Source: Sorangium cellulosum (GTDB taxonomy: Bacteria > Myxococcota_A > Polyangia > Polyangiales > Polyangiaceae). Taken from it: a stretch of 64,000 nt of DNA. Position 1 is the stretch's first letter. The number at the start of each line of letters is the position of its first letter. The translations under genes and the position numbers were made by a program. Of the stretch, positions 1 to 9,267 are shown one piece after another. The stretch lies in contig NZ_CP012673.1 of assembly GCF_002950945.1 (NCBI RefSeq), positions 3,100,001 to 3,164,000 of the forward strand. Reading direction: 5' to 3'. Below the pieces are notes generated by a model. It saw only the letters and a program-made list of their open reading frames with translations, was not told where the DNA came from and ran no database searches.

Positions 1-2135
1 CCTCCGAGCCGCTTCGACAGGCTGCGGTGCGCGTGGATCTCGAGGCCATACGCGCTGCCGGTGCCGCGCAGCTCCGCCCGCTGGCCGAGGCCGACGTCGG
101 TGCCCGGGGGCCGGTTGCCGAGCGCGTCGCTCAGGTTGAAGAACCCGCTTCGAAAGCCGGTGACGGTCGCCTTGATCCCCTCCGGCAGGCGCAGCTCGAC
201 GCCGGCGCTCGCGAGCAGGCCGGTCTGCACGCCGCCGCGCAGGCCGCCCACCTGGAGGCCGGGCACGGCGCCGAGGAAGCTCGGCGGCTGGTGCGTCACG
301 CCGAAGGCGCTCAGCAGGGCGATGGCCGGCGTCGCCAAGAGGCGCGTCGAGAGCCGCGGATCCGCCGTGCCTTTGGTCGCGCCGTCGGACGCGAAGAAGT
401 CGCCGCGCAGGCCCGGGACGATCTCGAGCGCGGGCGCGGGGCGCACGACGAGGTCGGCCCAGATGCCCGCGGCGAGGTCCTCCCGGCTCGTGAACAGGCT
501 CGCGTAGGCCAGGTCGTTGCGGCTCGGGAAATCGCCGTCTCGCTCGGTGATGTCGATGTCGAACCGCTCGATCTGGGCGTCGGCGCCGGCGCGCACCGTC
601 AGCCGCTCGGAGGCGGGCGCGGTCAGCTCCACGCGTGTGCCGACGAGGCGCGTGCGCCCGGCCCGGTCGCCGTCCTGGTTCGAGCTCTCCTCGTAGCCGA
701 GCGTGACCGCGTGCCGCAGCCGGCCCCCGCGCGCGAAGAACCGATCGTAACGGAGGTCGAGCCGGTGGAAGTCGCCGGCGAGGACGACGTCGATGTCGCC
801 GTCGTCCTCGACCTCGGCGAGGTAGTCGTGCGACCCGAAGGCGAAGAGCCCGACCCGGTCGTACGGCGAGAGATCGTAGGTGGCGCGCGCCTGGTAGTCC
901 CAGTACCCGAGCTCCACGCCGGGCGAGAACAGCGAGAGGACCGCGCCCGGGTACGCGTAGCGCCCGCCGACGAGCGCGGTGCCGCGGCCGCCGTCCCAGG
1001 GCGCCTCGACCAGCGCGCCCGCGTCGTAGATCCGGAGGTTCGCCTCGCCGTGGAACAGGCGCTCCGGCTCCCTCGTCTCGCCGGCGACGATGCCGCCCGT
1101 GTACCGGCCGAAGCGCGCGGGGAAGCCGCCGGGGTAGAGATCGACGCGCTCGACGAGCGCCGGGTGGATCACGCTGGGGCCGAGCGCGACGTGGTAGAGC
1201 AGCGGGACGCGCACGCCGTCGACGAAGTAGCCGATGTTGCCCGGCGGCGCGCCGCGCACGAAGAAGTACGGCACGCCCGAGGCGATCGGCGTCACGCCGG
1301 GCATCGCCTCGATCGCGCGGAAGGGATCGCCGAACGCGCCGGGCATCTGGCGCACCTCCTCGCGCGTCATCGAGCTGGTCATCGGCGCCGCGCGCTCGCC
1401 CACCACCACGACGTCGAGGGGCGGCGCGGGCGCCGGCTGCGCGCGCGGGACCAGCGCCGCGCTCTCCCCGGGCGGCGGCGGACCCGCGGCCGCGAGGCCG
1501 GGCGGCAGGCCGGGCGGCGCGGCCGGCGCCTGGAGGGGCGCAGCGGCCGGGGCGGCGGGCGTCGGGGCAATCGGCGTCGCGGCCGGTGTTGCGGCCGGCG
1601 GGGCGCGGAACGCCACGCGGAACAGGATGCGCGCGGCGACGGGCTGCCCGCCGCGACGGGCAGGCTCGAAGCGCCACGACGGCGCCGCCGCCACGGCGGC
1701 GCTCGCGAACGGCTCGTCGCCTTCCACCACCGCGGCATCCGCCACCGTGCCGTCGGTGCGCACCGTGATGCGGAGCACCACGTCGGCGTCGCCCGCGCCG
1801 GCGGCCGGGTAAGGCGGCTCGGTGGGGCCGAGCGGCGACGGCATCGTGAGCGCAGGGGCCGGCGCGGCGGCGGCAGGGGGCGGCGTGGTGGCCGTAGAGG
1901 GCGGCGCCGCGGCCGCAGAGGGCGGCGCCGCGGCCGCAGGGGACTGCCTCGTGGCGGGCTCTGCCCTGGCCTCCGGACCGGCGGCGAGGGCGCCGATCAC
2001 CGCGGCCGCCGCGCCGGCGCGGCGCCGGCCGGCCAAGGCGCGGAGGCCTGCCGCGGGCGGGGCAGGCGGCGCTGCGCGGGCGACGCGAAGGCGTGCGCTG
2101 CGGCGTGGGAGATCCCGGTCCGTCGGCTCGTCCAT
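1..2135 (-). CDS. TonB C-terminal domain fused to a TonB-dependent outer-membrane receptor (3' end outside window)
   Basis: The minus-strand frame is open from 2135 to the window edge. After a basic start and a hydrophobic Ala-rich stretch comes a Pro/Ala linker, then a TonB C-terminal-like domain (about residues 105-185, with the YP-A motif and a WRFEPAR segment). A second Pro-rich linker leads to a receptor plug domain (about 240-360; DVVVVGERA, FVRGAPPGN, YFVDGVRVP, YPGGFPARFGR) and the first part of a beta-barrel. TonB-dependent receptors take up siderophores, vitamins or glycans across the outer membrane. Fusion of a TonB-like domain to the receptor is the odd feature and is an inference from domain order. 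The start is the ATG at 2135, because a GGAG sits about 5 bases upstream. The substrate cannot be told. The gene is incomplete at its C-terminus. Confidence 0.85.
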   Translation of the reverse strand, partial: MDEPTDRDLPRRSARLRVARAAPPAPPAAGLRALAGRRRAGAAAAVIGALAAGPEARAEPATRQSPAAAAPPSAAAAPPSTATTPPPAAAAPAPALTMPSPLGPTEPPYPAAGAGDADVVLRITVRTDGTVADAAVVEGDEPFASAAVAAAPSWRFEPARRGGQPVAARILFRVAFRAPPAATPAATPIAPTPAAPAAAPLQAPAAPPGLPPGLAAAGPPPPGESAALVPRAQPAPAPPLDVVVVGERAAPMTSSMTREEVRQMPGAFGDPFRAIEAMPGVTPIASGVPYFFVRGAPPGNIGYFVDGVRVPLLYHVALGPSVIHPALVERVDLYPGGFPARFGRYTGGIVAGETREPERLFHGEANLRIYDAGALVEAPWDGGRGTALVGGRYAYPGAVLSLFSPGVELGYWDYQARATYDLSPYDRVGLFAFGSHDYLAEVEDDGDIDVVLAGDFHRLDLRYDRFFARGGRLRHAVTLGYEESSNQDGDRAGRTRLVGTRVELTAPASERLTVRAGADAQIERFDIDITERDGDFPSRNDLAYASLFTSREDLAAGIWADLVVRPAPALEIVPGLRGDFFASDGATKGTADPRLSTRLLATPAIALLSAFGVTHQPPSFLGAVPGLQVGGLRGGVQTGLLASAGVELRLPEGIKATVTGFRSGFFNLSDALGNRPPGTDVGLGQRAELRGTGSAYGLEIHAHRSLSKRLG

Positions 2136-2281
2136 GGGTCTCCGGAGACCATGGTGAGCGGCGGCGACACGCTCAAGCGGAACCTCGCGCGCGGCCCCTC
2201 TCCGCGCGTGCCGCGCTGCGCCGGAGCGAGGTCGCGCTGGACGACGCTGCCGAGGCTGCGTAGATACCTCACGGCGCTGAC

Positions 2282-3334
2282 GTGGGCTCAAGCAGAAGGC
2301 GAAAGAAGAGCTCCTGGGGCACCCGGGCGCTGATCGCGCTCGTCGTGACCGGGCTCAGCGCGGCGACGGTGAAGTGCGGCGTCGAACGTGGGCTCAAGGA
2401 GCTGGGCCTTCCCGGCGAGGACCGCCCCACGCGGCCATCCCCCGCGCCGGGCCGATCCGGCAGCCCCGCTCCGCCGAAGAGCGCCTCGGCGAAGGGCGCT
2501 CCGCCGCGAGGCGCTCCCGCGTCCGGCACAGCCGCGCCGCGCCCGCCGAAGGCCGGCGATCCGCTCGAGCTGGGCACCCCGGTCCGCACCGGCCCCGGGG
2601 CCGTCCAGACCGCGGCGACGGCGTCCGACGATCACCTGATGACCAAGCCCCAGTACGCCCTGTCCTACAACCGCTCCAGGAACGTGGCGAACTGGGTCGG
2701 CTGGCGGCTCGACGCCGCGTCGTTCGGCGACGCGCCCCGCCATCGCGGCAAGTTCCTCTCGGACGGCGCGCTGCCGGACGGGTGGTATCGCGTGCAGCAC
2801 GACGACTACACGGGATCGGGCTTCGATCGCGGCCACATGGTCCGCTCCGAGGAGCGGACCCGGACGCCCGAGGACAACAAGGCGACGTTCCTGCTCACGA
2901 ACATCCTGCCGCAGCGGCACGACCTCAACGCCGGCCCGTGGCTCGCGCTCGAGGGGGCGTGCCAGGAGCTCGCACAGAAGCAGGACCGCGCGCTGTTCCT
3001 CGTCGCCGGCGGCCTCTTCGACGGGCGCGGGCGCGTCGCCACCCTCGGCGATGGCGCCGCGGGCAAGGGCGTCGCCGTGCCGGAGGCGTTCTTCAAGATC
3101 GTCGTGGTCCTTGCGCCGGGGCAAGGGGCGGCGGACGTCGGGCCGTCGACCCGGGTCATCGCCGTGATCATGCCGAACAAGACAGGGATCCTGGACCGGG
3201 GCTGGGGGCAGTACCGGACGACCGTGGACGACATCGAGCGGCGCGCCGGCTACGACTTCCTGACCGCCGTCCCCGAGGCGGTGCAGCGGGTGATCGAGGC
3301 GCGCGCCGACACCGAGCCGGTCGTCGAGCGCTGA
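2282..3334 (+). CDS. DNA/RNA non-specific endonuclease (NucA/NUC1 family)
   Basis: The 350-aa protein has a basic N-terminus, a hydrophobic segment (about residues 16-32) ending near a Cys, a Pro/Ala-rich linker, and then the betabetaalpha-metal nuclease fold. The catalytic signature DRGHM is at residues 182-186, with H185 as the expected general base. A downstream N-x-LPQ...LN-x-GPW-LE segment matches the metal-binding Asn region of the family. Such enzymes cut single- and double-stranded DNA and RNA outside the cytoplasm. The start is GTG at 2282, and the downstream frame has no better-supported start. The gene ends 7 bases before the stop of the convergent inhibitor gene. Pairing with that inhibitor suggests the cell protects itself from this nuclease. 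The N-terminus could be a signal peptide, a lipoprotein signal or a membrane anchor. Confidence 0.85.
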   Translation: MGSSRRRKKSSWGTRALIALVVTGLSAATVKCGVERGLKELGLPGEDRPTRPSPAPGRSGSPAPPKSASAKGAPPRGAPASGTAAPRPPKAGDPLELGTPVRTGPGAVQTAATASDDHLMTKPQYALSYNRSRNVANWVGWRLDAASFGDAPRHRGKFLSDGALPDGWYRVQHDDYTGSGFDRGHMVRSEERTRTPEDNKATFLLTNILPQRHDLNAGPWLALEGACQELAQKQDRALFLVAGGLFDGRGRVATLGDGAAGKGVAVPEAFFKIVVVLAPGQGAADVGPSTRVIAVIMPNKTGILDRGWGQYRTTVDDIERRAGYDFLTAVPEAVQRVIEARADTEPVVER

Positions 3335-3341
3335 GCGGCGC

Positions 3342-3752
3342 TCAGGTCTCGACGACCCTGGTCCCGAGGCCGAGCCACGCGCCCGACACGTGGCGGCCGA
3401 GGAGGATCACGTCGATGTCGACGCGCCCCGCGCGGTAGACGCGCAGGTCGGTCAGGTGGTGCTGGAGCAGGTCCACGAGCCGCCGGTACCGCGCGGCGTC
3501 GGCGAGCGCCGCGTCGCCTGCGCCCTCGGGGGGCTCGAGCACCGGCGCGAAGAGCTCGCCCGCGGTCGTGACCTCGACCGGTGTCTCCGGGCCGAGGCCT
3601 TGCGCCACGAGCAGCGCGGCCGGCGAGGGCGCGTCGCCGTCCCACCGGAGCGGGCGCAGCGGATGATCGGACTCGCTGGGGAACAGCAGCCCTTGCACGG
3701 CCTCCTCCAGGGAGGCGAGCAGATCTTCAGGTGACGAGTCACTGGCCTGCAT
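3342..3752 (-). CDS. nuclease A inhibitor-like protein (NuiA family)
   Basis: This is a 136-aa acidic protein without a signal sequence. It has the NuiA pattern throughout: an N-terminal helix followed by LLFPSESDHPL, an E-x-F segment near residue 66, a Tyr/His-rich helix, and the C-terminal VYR-GRVDIDV, LLGRH-SG and GLGTRVVET elements. In Anabaena, NuiA binds NucA tightly and blocks its active site. Here the gene lies tail-to-tail with a NucA-like nuclease, which strongly supports a nuclease/inhibitor pair. A cytoplasmic inhibitor would guard against nuclease that fails to be exported. Three 17-bp repeats lie immediately upstream and may carry its promoter or operator. The length is typical for the family. 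Confidence 0.88.
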   Translation of the reverse strand: MQASDSSPEDLLASLEEAVQGLLFPSESDHPLRPLRWDGDAPSPAALLVAQGLGPETPVEVTTAGELFAPVLEPPEGAGDAALADAARYRRLVDLLQHHLTDLRVYRAGRVDIDVILLGRHVSGAWLGLGTRVVET

Positions 3753-3775
3753 GGGTCGCTCCGTCGCTATACGGC

Positions 3776-3826
3776 CCGTGTCATTCCACGATCCGTGTCA
3801 CGCCACCACCCGTGTCATTCCACCGT
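3776..3826. repeat. three tandem 17-bp repeats
   Basis: Three head-to-tail copies of a 17-bp unit begin CCGTGTCA. Units one and three share CCGTGTCATTCCAC, and unit two differs at a few positions. The array spans the gap upstream of the nuclease-inhibitor gene and overlaps the last codons and stop of the glucosidase gene. It may be an operator array or simply slipped-strand DNA. Confidence 0.75.
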
Positions 3827-6800
3827 GAAGCCGAAGGTGTACGGCGCCTGCATGGCCACGCTGTCCAGGCCGAGCGCGCTCCTCACCGCGGAGACCGTCA
3901 CCTCGTAGGCGCCGGGCGCGAGCGGCTCCGCCGGCGTGAAGAGCAGGATCCCCGGCGCGGTCTCGGCGACGGACCCCGCGACGGCCTCACCCGCGCGCGC
4001 GACCAGCACCGCGCCGTCGTAGCCGCCTGCCTCCGGCGGATCGACGTCGCCCGAGAAGCCGATCTCGATCGCGGGCACCCCCGCGACCACCGACCCCGCC
4101 GCGGGCGCGGTGCCGGCGACCAGCGGGTCGCGCCAGGCGCGGATGCCCTTCGCCGTGTCGGGGAGCGCGCCGTCGTCCCACGCCGTGGAGGTATTGTCGA
4201 CGATCTGGGCGCCGCCGCTCGCGATCGCGACGGCGCGGTTCCGCGTGCCCGTGATGCTCCCCCACCACTCCACGCGCTCCCAGCTGCCGCGCGCGTACTT
4301 GTACTGGAGCTCGGTGCCTTCGGGGATGTCGACCGTGGTCTGCCAGATCCCGCCGCCGGCGCGGGTCATCGGGACCAGGCCCGGGTTCCACGGCCCGAGC
4401 GCGTCGATGCTGCCGGGCACGTAGATCGTGGCCATGGCCGGCGTCTCCGGCGGGGCCCACACGCGGAACGTCACGGCCACCGCCCGAGGCGTCGCCGCCT
4501 GGACGATCTCGTTCGACGCCGGCGACACGGCGCCGTCCGCGTACACGGCGCGGACGACGTACGTGTAGGCCTGGTGCGCGGTCAGCCCGGTGTCCGTGAA
4601 CGTCGTGAGCGCGCCGTCCACCTCCGCGTGCGCGTCGGCGCCGTACAGCCCGCCCGGGAGGTGCCGGTAGATGCGGTAGGCGACGGCCCCCGGCGCGGCC
4701 TCCCAGGCGAGCTCGATCGTGCTGGCGCTCGTGCCCGTGGCGCGCAGGCCGGTCGGCGCGGCGGGCGCCTCCTCCGGCGAGACGACCGTCACGACGACCG
4801 GCGCCGCGTCGCCGACCGCCACGTGGACCGGGCCGAGCCCTTCGAGCTGGATCTCGAAGGCGATCGTCGCCGTCTCGCCCGCGTTGATGCGGAGCAGGCG
4901 CGACGCGACCGGGGCACCGTCCACGGTGACGCCCACCGTCTCGCCGCCGACGAGGTTGCCGTCGTTGGCCACCTCGGCGGTCACCAGGATGAAGTCGCCG
5001 ACGACCGCCTCGGCCGGTGCCGCGACGTCGTGCACGACGAAGCTCGGCGCCCGGTACACCTCGAGGCCCGCCGTGTCCTCGGGCGTCGCCGGGCGGACGC
5101 GGACGGCCTGGCCGCCGCCCGACTCCATGGCGGCGACGAGCGTGTCCGCGGACGTGACGAGGAACCGGCTCAGGGCGACCAGCGTGGGGCGCGCGTCGTA
5201 GTCGGCCTCGGCGTCGTCCGTGTAGGTCTCGGCGACGAACGTCCCCTCGCCCAGGAAATCGAGCGGGATCGGGAGCACCCGCGCCGCGCTGTCCGTGCCG
5301 CTCCCGAGGTACCAGGCGTCGCCGTGCCGGCGCGCCACGGTGACGTGCTCGCCGATCGCGGCGTTCAGCACGCGGGTCTCGTCCCACGTGACCGGGACCT
5401 GCTCGATGAAGGCGAGCTCGGGGCGCCCCGCGTAGTGATCCGGGACGTCGGTCACCATCTGGAGACCGCTGAGCAGGATGACGTAGAGCGCGAGCTGGTG
5501 CGCGCGGGTCGTGTGCACCCGCGCGGGCGCGCTCCCGGCGAAGGGGCTCTCGGGGATCTTGTCGGGCGCCCAGAGCACCTCGAAGATCCCAGGGTTATAG
5601 TCGACCGGGCCCCCGAGCATGCGGGTGAAGGGCACGGTCAGGGTGTGCGAGGCGGGGTTGCCGTCGCTCCAGGCCTCGTATTCCATGCCGCGCACGCCCT
5701 CGCGCGTCATGAAGTTCGGATACGTGCGCTCCTCGCCTGTGGGCTTGATCGGCTCGTGCGCGTCGACCATGATCCGGTGGTCCGCGGCCTTCCTCACCAC
5801 CTCGGCGTAATGGTTCACCATGCGCTGGCTGTAATGGTGATGGCCCGGGATGTCCCCGACGTAGCCTGTCTTGACGGCGTGGATGCCGAGCGACTCGTAG
5901 AGCCCGAAGGCCTCGTCGAGCTGCGCCTCGAACCCCTCGATGTTGGCGCCGGTCTCCATGTGGGCGACGAAGCCGACGCCGCGCGCCTGCCCGTGCGCGA
6001 CGACCTCCTCGAGGTCGAAGCGATCGTTCGACGCGGTGTAGTCCATGTCGGTCCAGCTGCCGTCCCAGCCCTGGTTCCAGCCCTCGGCGAGGACGAACGG
6101 GATGCCGTGCGCGCCGGCGAAGTCCATGTAGCGCTTCGTGTTCTCGGTCGTCGCGCCCACGTGCTCGCCGGGCTCCCAGGTGGACAGGCCTTTGTGGATC
6201 TCCCACCAGACACCCATGTACTTGCCCGGCGTCAGCCAGGAGAGATCGCCGTCGCAGATGGCGCAGGGGTCGTTGAGGTTGAGGACGAGGTGGGACTCGA
6301 TGAGGCGGCCCGCGCCCGTGCCGATGGTCAACGTGCGCCACGGCGTCTCGAACGGCGGCGTCACCCGCGCCTTGACCGCCTCGCTCCCGGCGCCGCGCTG
6401 CGCGGGCACGAGCGCGCTCCGGAACGCGCGCGGCGCGCCCGGCAGCGCCTCGAGCGTCATGGCGGCGTAGTCGTCGAGATCGGCCTCGTGCAGCGCCACG
6501 TAGAGGTCGTCGGCCAGCTTGACCGTCATGGGCGTGTTGGCGCGCTCGACGGCGCCGAGGTCGCCGCGGTTGTAGAGGTGCTCGTCGCCCTCGAAATCGG
6601 CGGGGGTCCACCAGGCGGTGCCGTCCGAGGCGAAGCGGAACTCGGTGTCCTCGGAGGTGATCGAGAGCTCGCCCAGCCCCTCCTGCTCGGGGATGACGTA
6701 CCGGAGGCCGAGGCCGTCGTCGAAGACGCGGAAGACGACGTCGAGGCGCCTCGCCGGGGCGCTCGACGCGAGGTGGACGGTGAGCTCGTTGTAGTGCTCG

Positions 6801-7378
6801 CGGACCTCGGAGGCCGCGCCCCAGACCGGGTTCCAGGTCGAGTCCACCGTCCGCCGGTCGACGTCGGCGATGCGCATGCCGCGGCCGAGCCAGCCGAGAT
6901 CACCGAGCTCCAGGCCGAGCGCCGAGTCGGCGAGGATCGCCGTCCCCGCCCGCGCGACGGCGTAGGAGGGGACCCCGTCCTGCACCGCGAACGTGACGAC
7001 GATCTCGCCGTCGGGAGACGTCACCCGCTGCGCTTCGGCCGGGGCCCCGCCGCCGGCGCCGCCGAACCCTCCGCCACCGCCGGCGCCGCCGAACCCTCCG
7101 CCACCGCCGAAGCCGCCGAACCCTCCGCCACCGCCGAAGCCGCCGCCGCCAAGCCCACCGGCGCCGCCAAGCCCACCGGCGCCGCCAGGCCCGCCGCCGG
7201 CACCGCCGCCGCCGGCAGCCTGCCCGCCCCCGGTCCCGACAGGATGGACGGGCTCATCGTCCCCACAGGCGGTCGCCAGGGAGACGAGCGACGCAACCAG
7301 GCCGAACCACGCGATCCGAGAGCGAGCCAGCTTCGTGATCGTTACACAGTCGAGGGTCATAGGTCGTCCCGGCGACAT
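3815..7378 (-). CDS. glycoside hydrolase family 97 lipoprotein with CBM20-like module
   Basis: This is a large secreted alpha-glucosidase/galactosidase-type enzyme of about 1187 aa. The start is the ATG at 7378, because GGGAGGT lies 6 bases upstream. A lipoprotein signal (LVSLATAC) is followed by a long Gly/Ala linker. Next come the GH97 N-terminal beta domain, the GH97 barrel (KTGYVGD, MVDAHEPIKPTGEERTYPN, REGVRGMEYEAW, FTR...GGPVDYNPG) and the C-terminal sandwich. After these are a CARDB/Ig-like domain, a fibronectin-III-like domain, a CBM20-like starch-binding domain (VTFRVWAP...LGPWNPG...YKYARG) and a final Big-type domain. GH97 includes the SusB alpha-glucosidases and some alpha-galactosidases. 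The starch-binding module favours an alpha-glucan substrate (inference). It is divergent from the aldolase gene. Confidence 0.87.
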   Translation of the reverse strand: MSPGRPMTLDCVTITKLARSRIAWFGLVASLVSLATACGDDEPVHPVGTGGGQAAGGGGAGGGPGGAGGLGGAGGLGGGGFGGGGGFGGFGGGGGFGGAGGGGGFGGAGGGAPAEAQRVTSPDGEIVVTFAVQDGVPSYAVARAGTAILADSALGLELGDLGWLGRGMRIADVDRRTVDSTWNPVWGAASEVREHYNELTVHLASSAPARRLDVVFRVFDDGLGLRYVIPEQEGLGELSITSEDTEFRFASDGTAWWTPADFEGDEHLYNRGDLGAVERANTPMTVKLADDLYVALHEADLDDYAAMTLEALPGAPRAFRSALVPAQRGAGSEAVKARVTPPFETPWRTLTIGTGAGRLIESHLVLNLNDPCAICDGDLSWLTPGKYMGVWWEIHKGLSTWEPGEHVGATTENTKRYMDFAGAHGIPFVLAEGWNQGWDGSWTDMDYTASNDRFDLEEVVAHGQARGVGFVAHMETGANIEGFEAQLDEAFGLYESLGIHAVKTGYVGDIPGHHHYSQRMVNHYAEVVRKAADHRIMVDAHEPIKPTGEERTYPNFMTREGVRGMEYEAWSDGNPASHTLTVPFTRMLGGPVDYNPGIFEVLWAPDKIPESPFAGSAPARVHTTRAHQLALYVILLSGLQMVTDVPDHYAGRPELAFIEQVPVTWDETRVLNAAIGEHVTVARRHGDAWYLGSGTDSAARVLPIPLDFLGEGTFVAETYTDDAEADYDARPTLVALSRFLVTSADTLVAAMESGGGQAVRVRPATPEDTAGLEVYRAPSFVVHDVAAPAEAVVGDFILVTAEVANDGNLVGGETVGVTVDGAPVASRLLRINAGETATIAFEIQLEGLGPVHVAVGDAAPVVVTVVSPEEAPAAPTGLRATGTSASTIELAWEAAPGAVAYRIYRHLPGGLYGADAHAEVDGALTTFTDTGLTAHQAYTYVVRAVYADGAVSPASNEIVQAATPRAVAVTFRVWAPPETPAMATIYVPGSIDALGPWNPGLVPMTRAGGGIWQTTVDIPEGTELQYKYARGSWERVEWWGSITGTRNRAVAIASGGAQIVDNTSTAWDDGALPDTAKGIRAWRDPLVAGTAPAAGSVVAGVPAIEIGFSGDVDPPEAGGYDGAVLVARAGEAVAGSVAETAPGILLFTPAEPLAPGAYEVTVSAVRSALGLDSVAMQAPYTFGFTVE

Positions 7379-7457
7379 GGCCCACCTCCCGGGCGGCGTC
7401 AAACCCATCGCCCGTCCGCTTGTTTTGCTGTAACCTATTGAAATTCAACGATTTTTC

Positions 7458-7508
7458 TGAGATGACCCCGGCCGGTCCGTTTGCGCTTGACTTGCGCTGG
7501 TCATCTCA
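7458..7508. promoter_or_regulatory. inverted repeat in the GH97/fba divergent promoter region
   Basis: Perfect 10-bp arms TGAGATGACC (7458-7467) and GGTCATCTCA (7499-7508) are separated by 31 bases, and runs of T and A flank the outside. A TTGAC element lies between the arms (7487-7491). This could be an operator shared by the divergent genes or a hairpin in one leader. The remainder of the 7379-7726 gap shows no gene. Confidence 0.55.
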
Positions 7509-7726
7509 AAAACGTTTCGGCTCCGCTTCGCTCGTCCGCGTGCGTCCTCGTCAGTGGCGCGACGCTTGAGCGCGCCGCGGCGATGCGGGAAAATCCGCTT
7601 GCTCCCGGGGCTTTGGCGATGGTACCGGGACCGCTCGCCCCCCCGGCGTCTGTCCCCCCTTCCGCTTTCCTTTGCTGCGCCGCATGCTCGGCGGAGACCC
7701 GAACAAGGAACAAGGATTCAAGTGCC

Positions 7727-8800
7727 ATGTCCAAGATGAAGCTCAAGCCCGGCGTGATCACTGGTTCCGCTCTTCAGGAGCTGTTCGAGTACATGAAGAG
7801 CGTCGAGTGTGCGCTCCCGGCCGTGAACGTGATTGGCTCGCACAGCACGGTCGCCGCCTTCCAGGCGGCCCGAGAGGCCAAGAGCCCCATCATCATCCAG
7901 TTCTCGAACGGCGGCGCCCACTTCTTCGCCGGCAAGTTCCTGGACAACAAGGGCGAGAAGGCCGCTATCGCGGGCGCGGTCGCGGGCGCGCACTACGTGC
8001 GGAACCTGGCCGAGGCCTACGGCGTGCCGGTCGTCCTGCACACGGACCACGCCGCGAAGAAGCTCCTGCCGTGGGTCGACGGCATGCTCGAGCACGGCAA
8101 GCGGTTCTTCGAGAAGAACGGAGAGCCCCTGTTCTCGTCGCACATGCTCGACCTGTCCGAGGAGCCGCTCCACGAGAACCTCGAGATCTGCCAGAAGTAC
8201 CTGCGGCAGATGGCGGCGCTCAAGATGACGCTCGAGATCGAGCTCGGCGTCACGGGCGGCGAGGAGGACGGCGTCGACAACAGCGACATCGACAACTCCA
8301 AGCTGTACACCCAGCCCGCGGAGGTCCTGGCGGCCTACGACGCGCTCAAGCCGATCGGCAACTTCACCATCGCCGCCTCCTTCGGCAACACGCACGGCGT
8401 CTACAAGCCGGGCAACGTGAAGCTCCGCCCGCCCATCCTGAAGAACTCCCAGGACGCGATCCAGAAGGAGCGCAAGACGGGCGCGAAGCCGGTCGACTTC
8501 GTGTTCCACGGCGGCTCCGGGTCCTCGCGCGAGGAGATCCGCGAGGCGGTGTCCTACGGCGTCATCAAGATGAACATCGACACGGACACGCAGTGGGCGT
8601 TCACGCAGCCCATCAAGAAGTACATGGACGACAAGGGCGCCTACCTGAAGTCGCAGCTCGGCAACCCCGAGGGCGAGGACAAGCCCAACAAGAAGTACAT
8701 CGACCCGCGCGGCTGGCTCCACCTCGGCGAGAAGGGCGTGGCCGCCCGCCTCGTGGAGGCGTGCAAGGACCTGAACTCGTTCGAGAAGTTCGACTTCTGA
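7727..8800 (+). CDS. fbaA: class II fructose-bisphosphate aldolase
   Basis: The 357-aa protein catalyses the reversible, zinc-dependent cleavage of fructose 1,6-bisphosphate to dihydroxyacetone phosphate and glyceraldehyde 3-phosphate in glycolysis and gluconeogenesis. The class IIA signatures are all present: zinc/substrate segments VLHTDHAAKK, LEIELGVTGGEEDG, FGNTHGVYKPGNV, FVFHGGSGS and GVIKMNIDTDTQW. The length matches the E. coli-type family. The ATG at 7727 (MSKMKLKPG) is chosen because it begins where family homology begins and has AAGGA upstream. An open frame extends further upstream to 7481 but has no family resemblance. The gene is monocistronic in appearance. No close paralogue is visible in the window. 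Confidence 0.95.
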   Translation: MSKMKLKPGVITGSALQELFEYMKSVECALPAVNVIGSHSTVAAFQAAREAKSPIIIQFSNGGAHFFAGKFLDNKGEKAAIAGAVAGAHYVRNLAEAYGVPVVLHTDHAAKKLLPWVDGMLEHGKRFFEKNGEPLFSSHMLDLSEEPLHENLEICQKYLRQMAALKMTLEIELGVTGGEEDGVDNSDIDNSKLYTQPAEVLAAYDALKPIGNFTIAASFGNTHGVYKPGNVKLRPPILKNSQDAIQKERKTGAKPVDFVFHGGSGSSREEIREAVSYGVIKMNIDTDTQWAFTQPIKKYMDDKGAYLKSQLGNPEGEDKPNKKYIDPRGWLHLGEKGVAARLVEACKDLNSFEKFDF

Positions 8801-9267
8801 GCTCCTGACGGGCGCCCCCGCGCCCGCCGCCGCGGCCCTGCCCGCCCGGGCGGGGCCAGCGCGGCCGCCCGGGACGCGGCGCGAGGCCGCGCGCGGGAGG
8901 GCCGGGGGCGAGAGCCCGACGCGCGAGCGCCTGCGCGCGGGCGTGCACGAGCCGCGGTGTCCTCCTCGGGAAGCGCGGTCTCCGTTCCGATCACCTCGAT
9001 GTACGATGGCAGCTCACCCGCGAGCTCGGTCTCGCGCGGCGCAGCGGCTGCGCGGCGGCGCACGGCGTGCGCCGCGCGCGGGGCGCGCTTCCGAGCTGCG
9101 GCGCCGCGGGCGCCCGGACGAGCTCGTTGCCTGCACCGAACCTGCGGTGGAGCGGGTTCACCGCGCCATCGGGCGGGTCGATGGACCGCTGTTGCGGGAG
9201 CGCTCACCCCCGGCGCGGCCCTTGCAAAACGCCCCCTGTCGGCCGGTGGCCGCAGGAGGAGGGCACG
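8801..9267. other. gene-free interval with a GC palindrome
   Basis: No convincing gene lies between the aldolase and the small Cys-rich protein on either strand. A 14-bp perfect palindrome, CCCGCCCGGGCGGG (8841-8854), lies about 40 bases after the aldolase stop. It may form a terminator hairpin, but no T-tract follows. Confidence 0.5.

Noticed and set aside
27..2333. A 768-codon open frame on the plus strand
   Set aside because: It is antisense to the TonB-receptor gene, has a highly Arg/Ala/Gly-biased composition and no recognisable domain; long antisense frames are expected at this GC content.
3581..7441. A 1286-codon open frame on the plus strand
   Set aside because: It mirrors the GH97 gene, whose protein has clear domains and a signal peptide; the mirror frame is Arg/Asp/Gly-rich without motifs.
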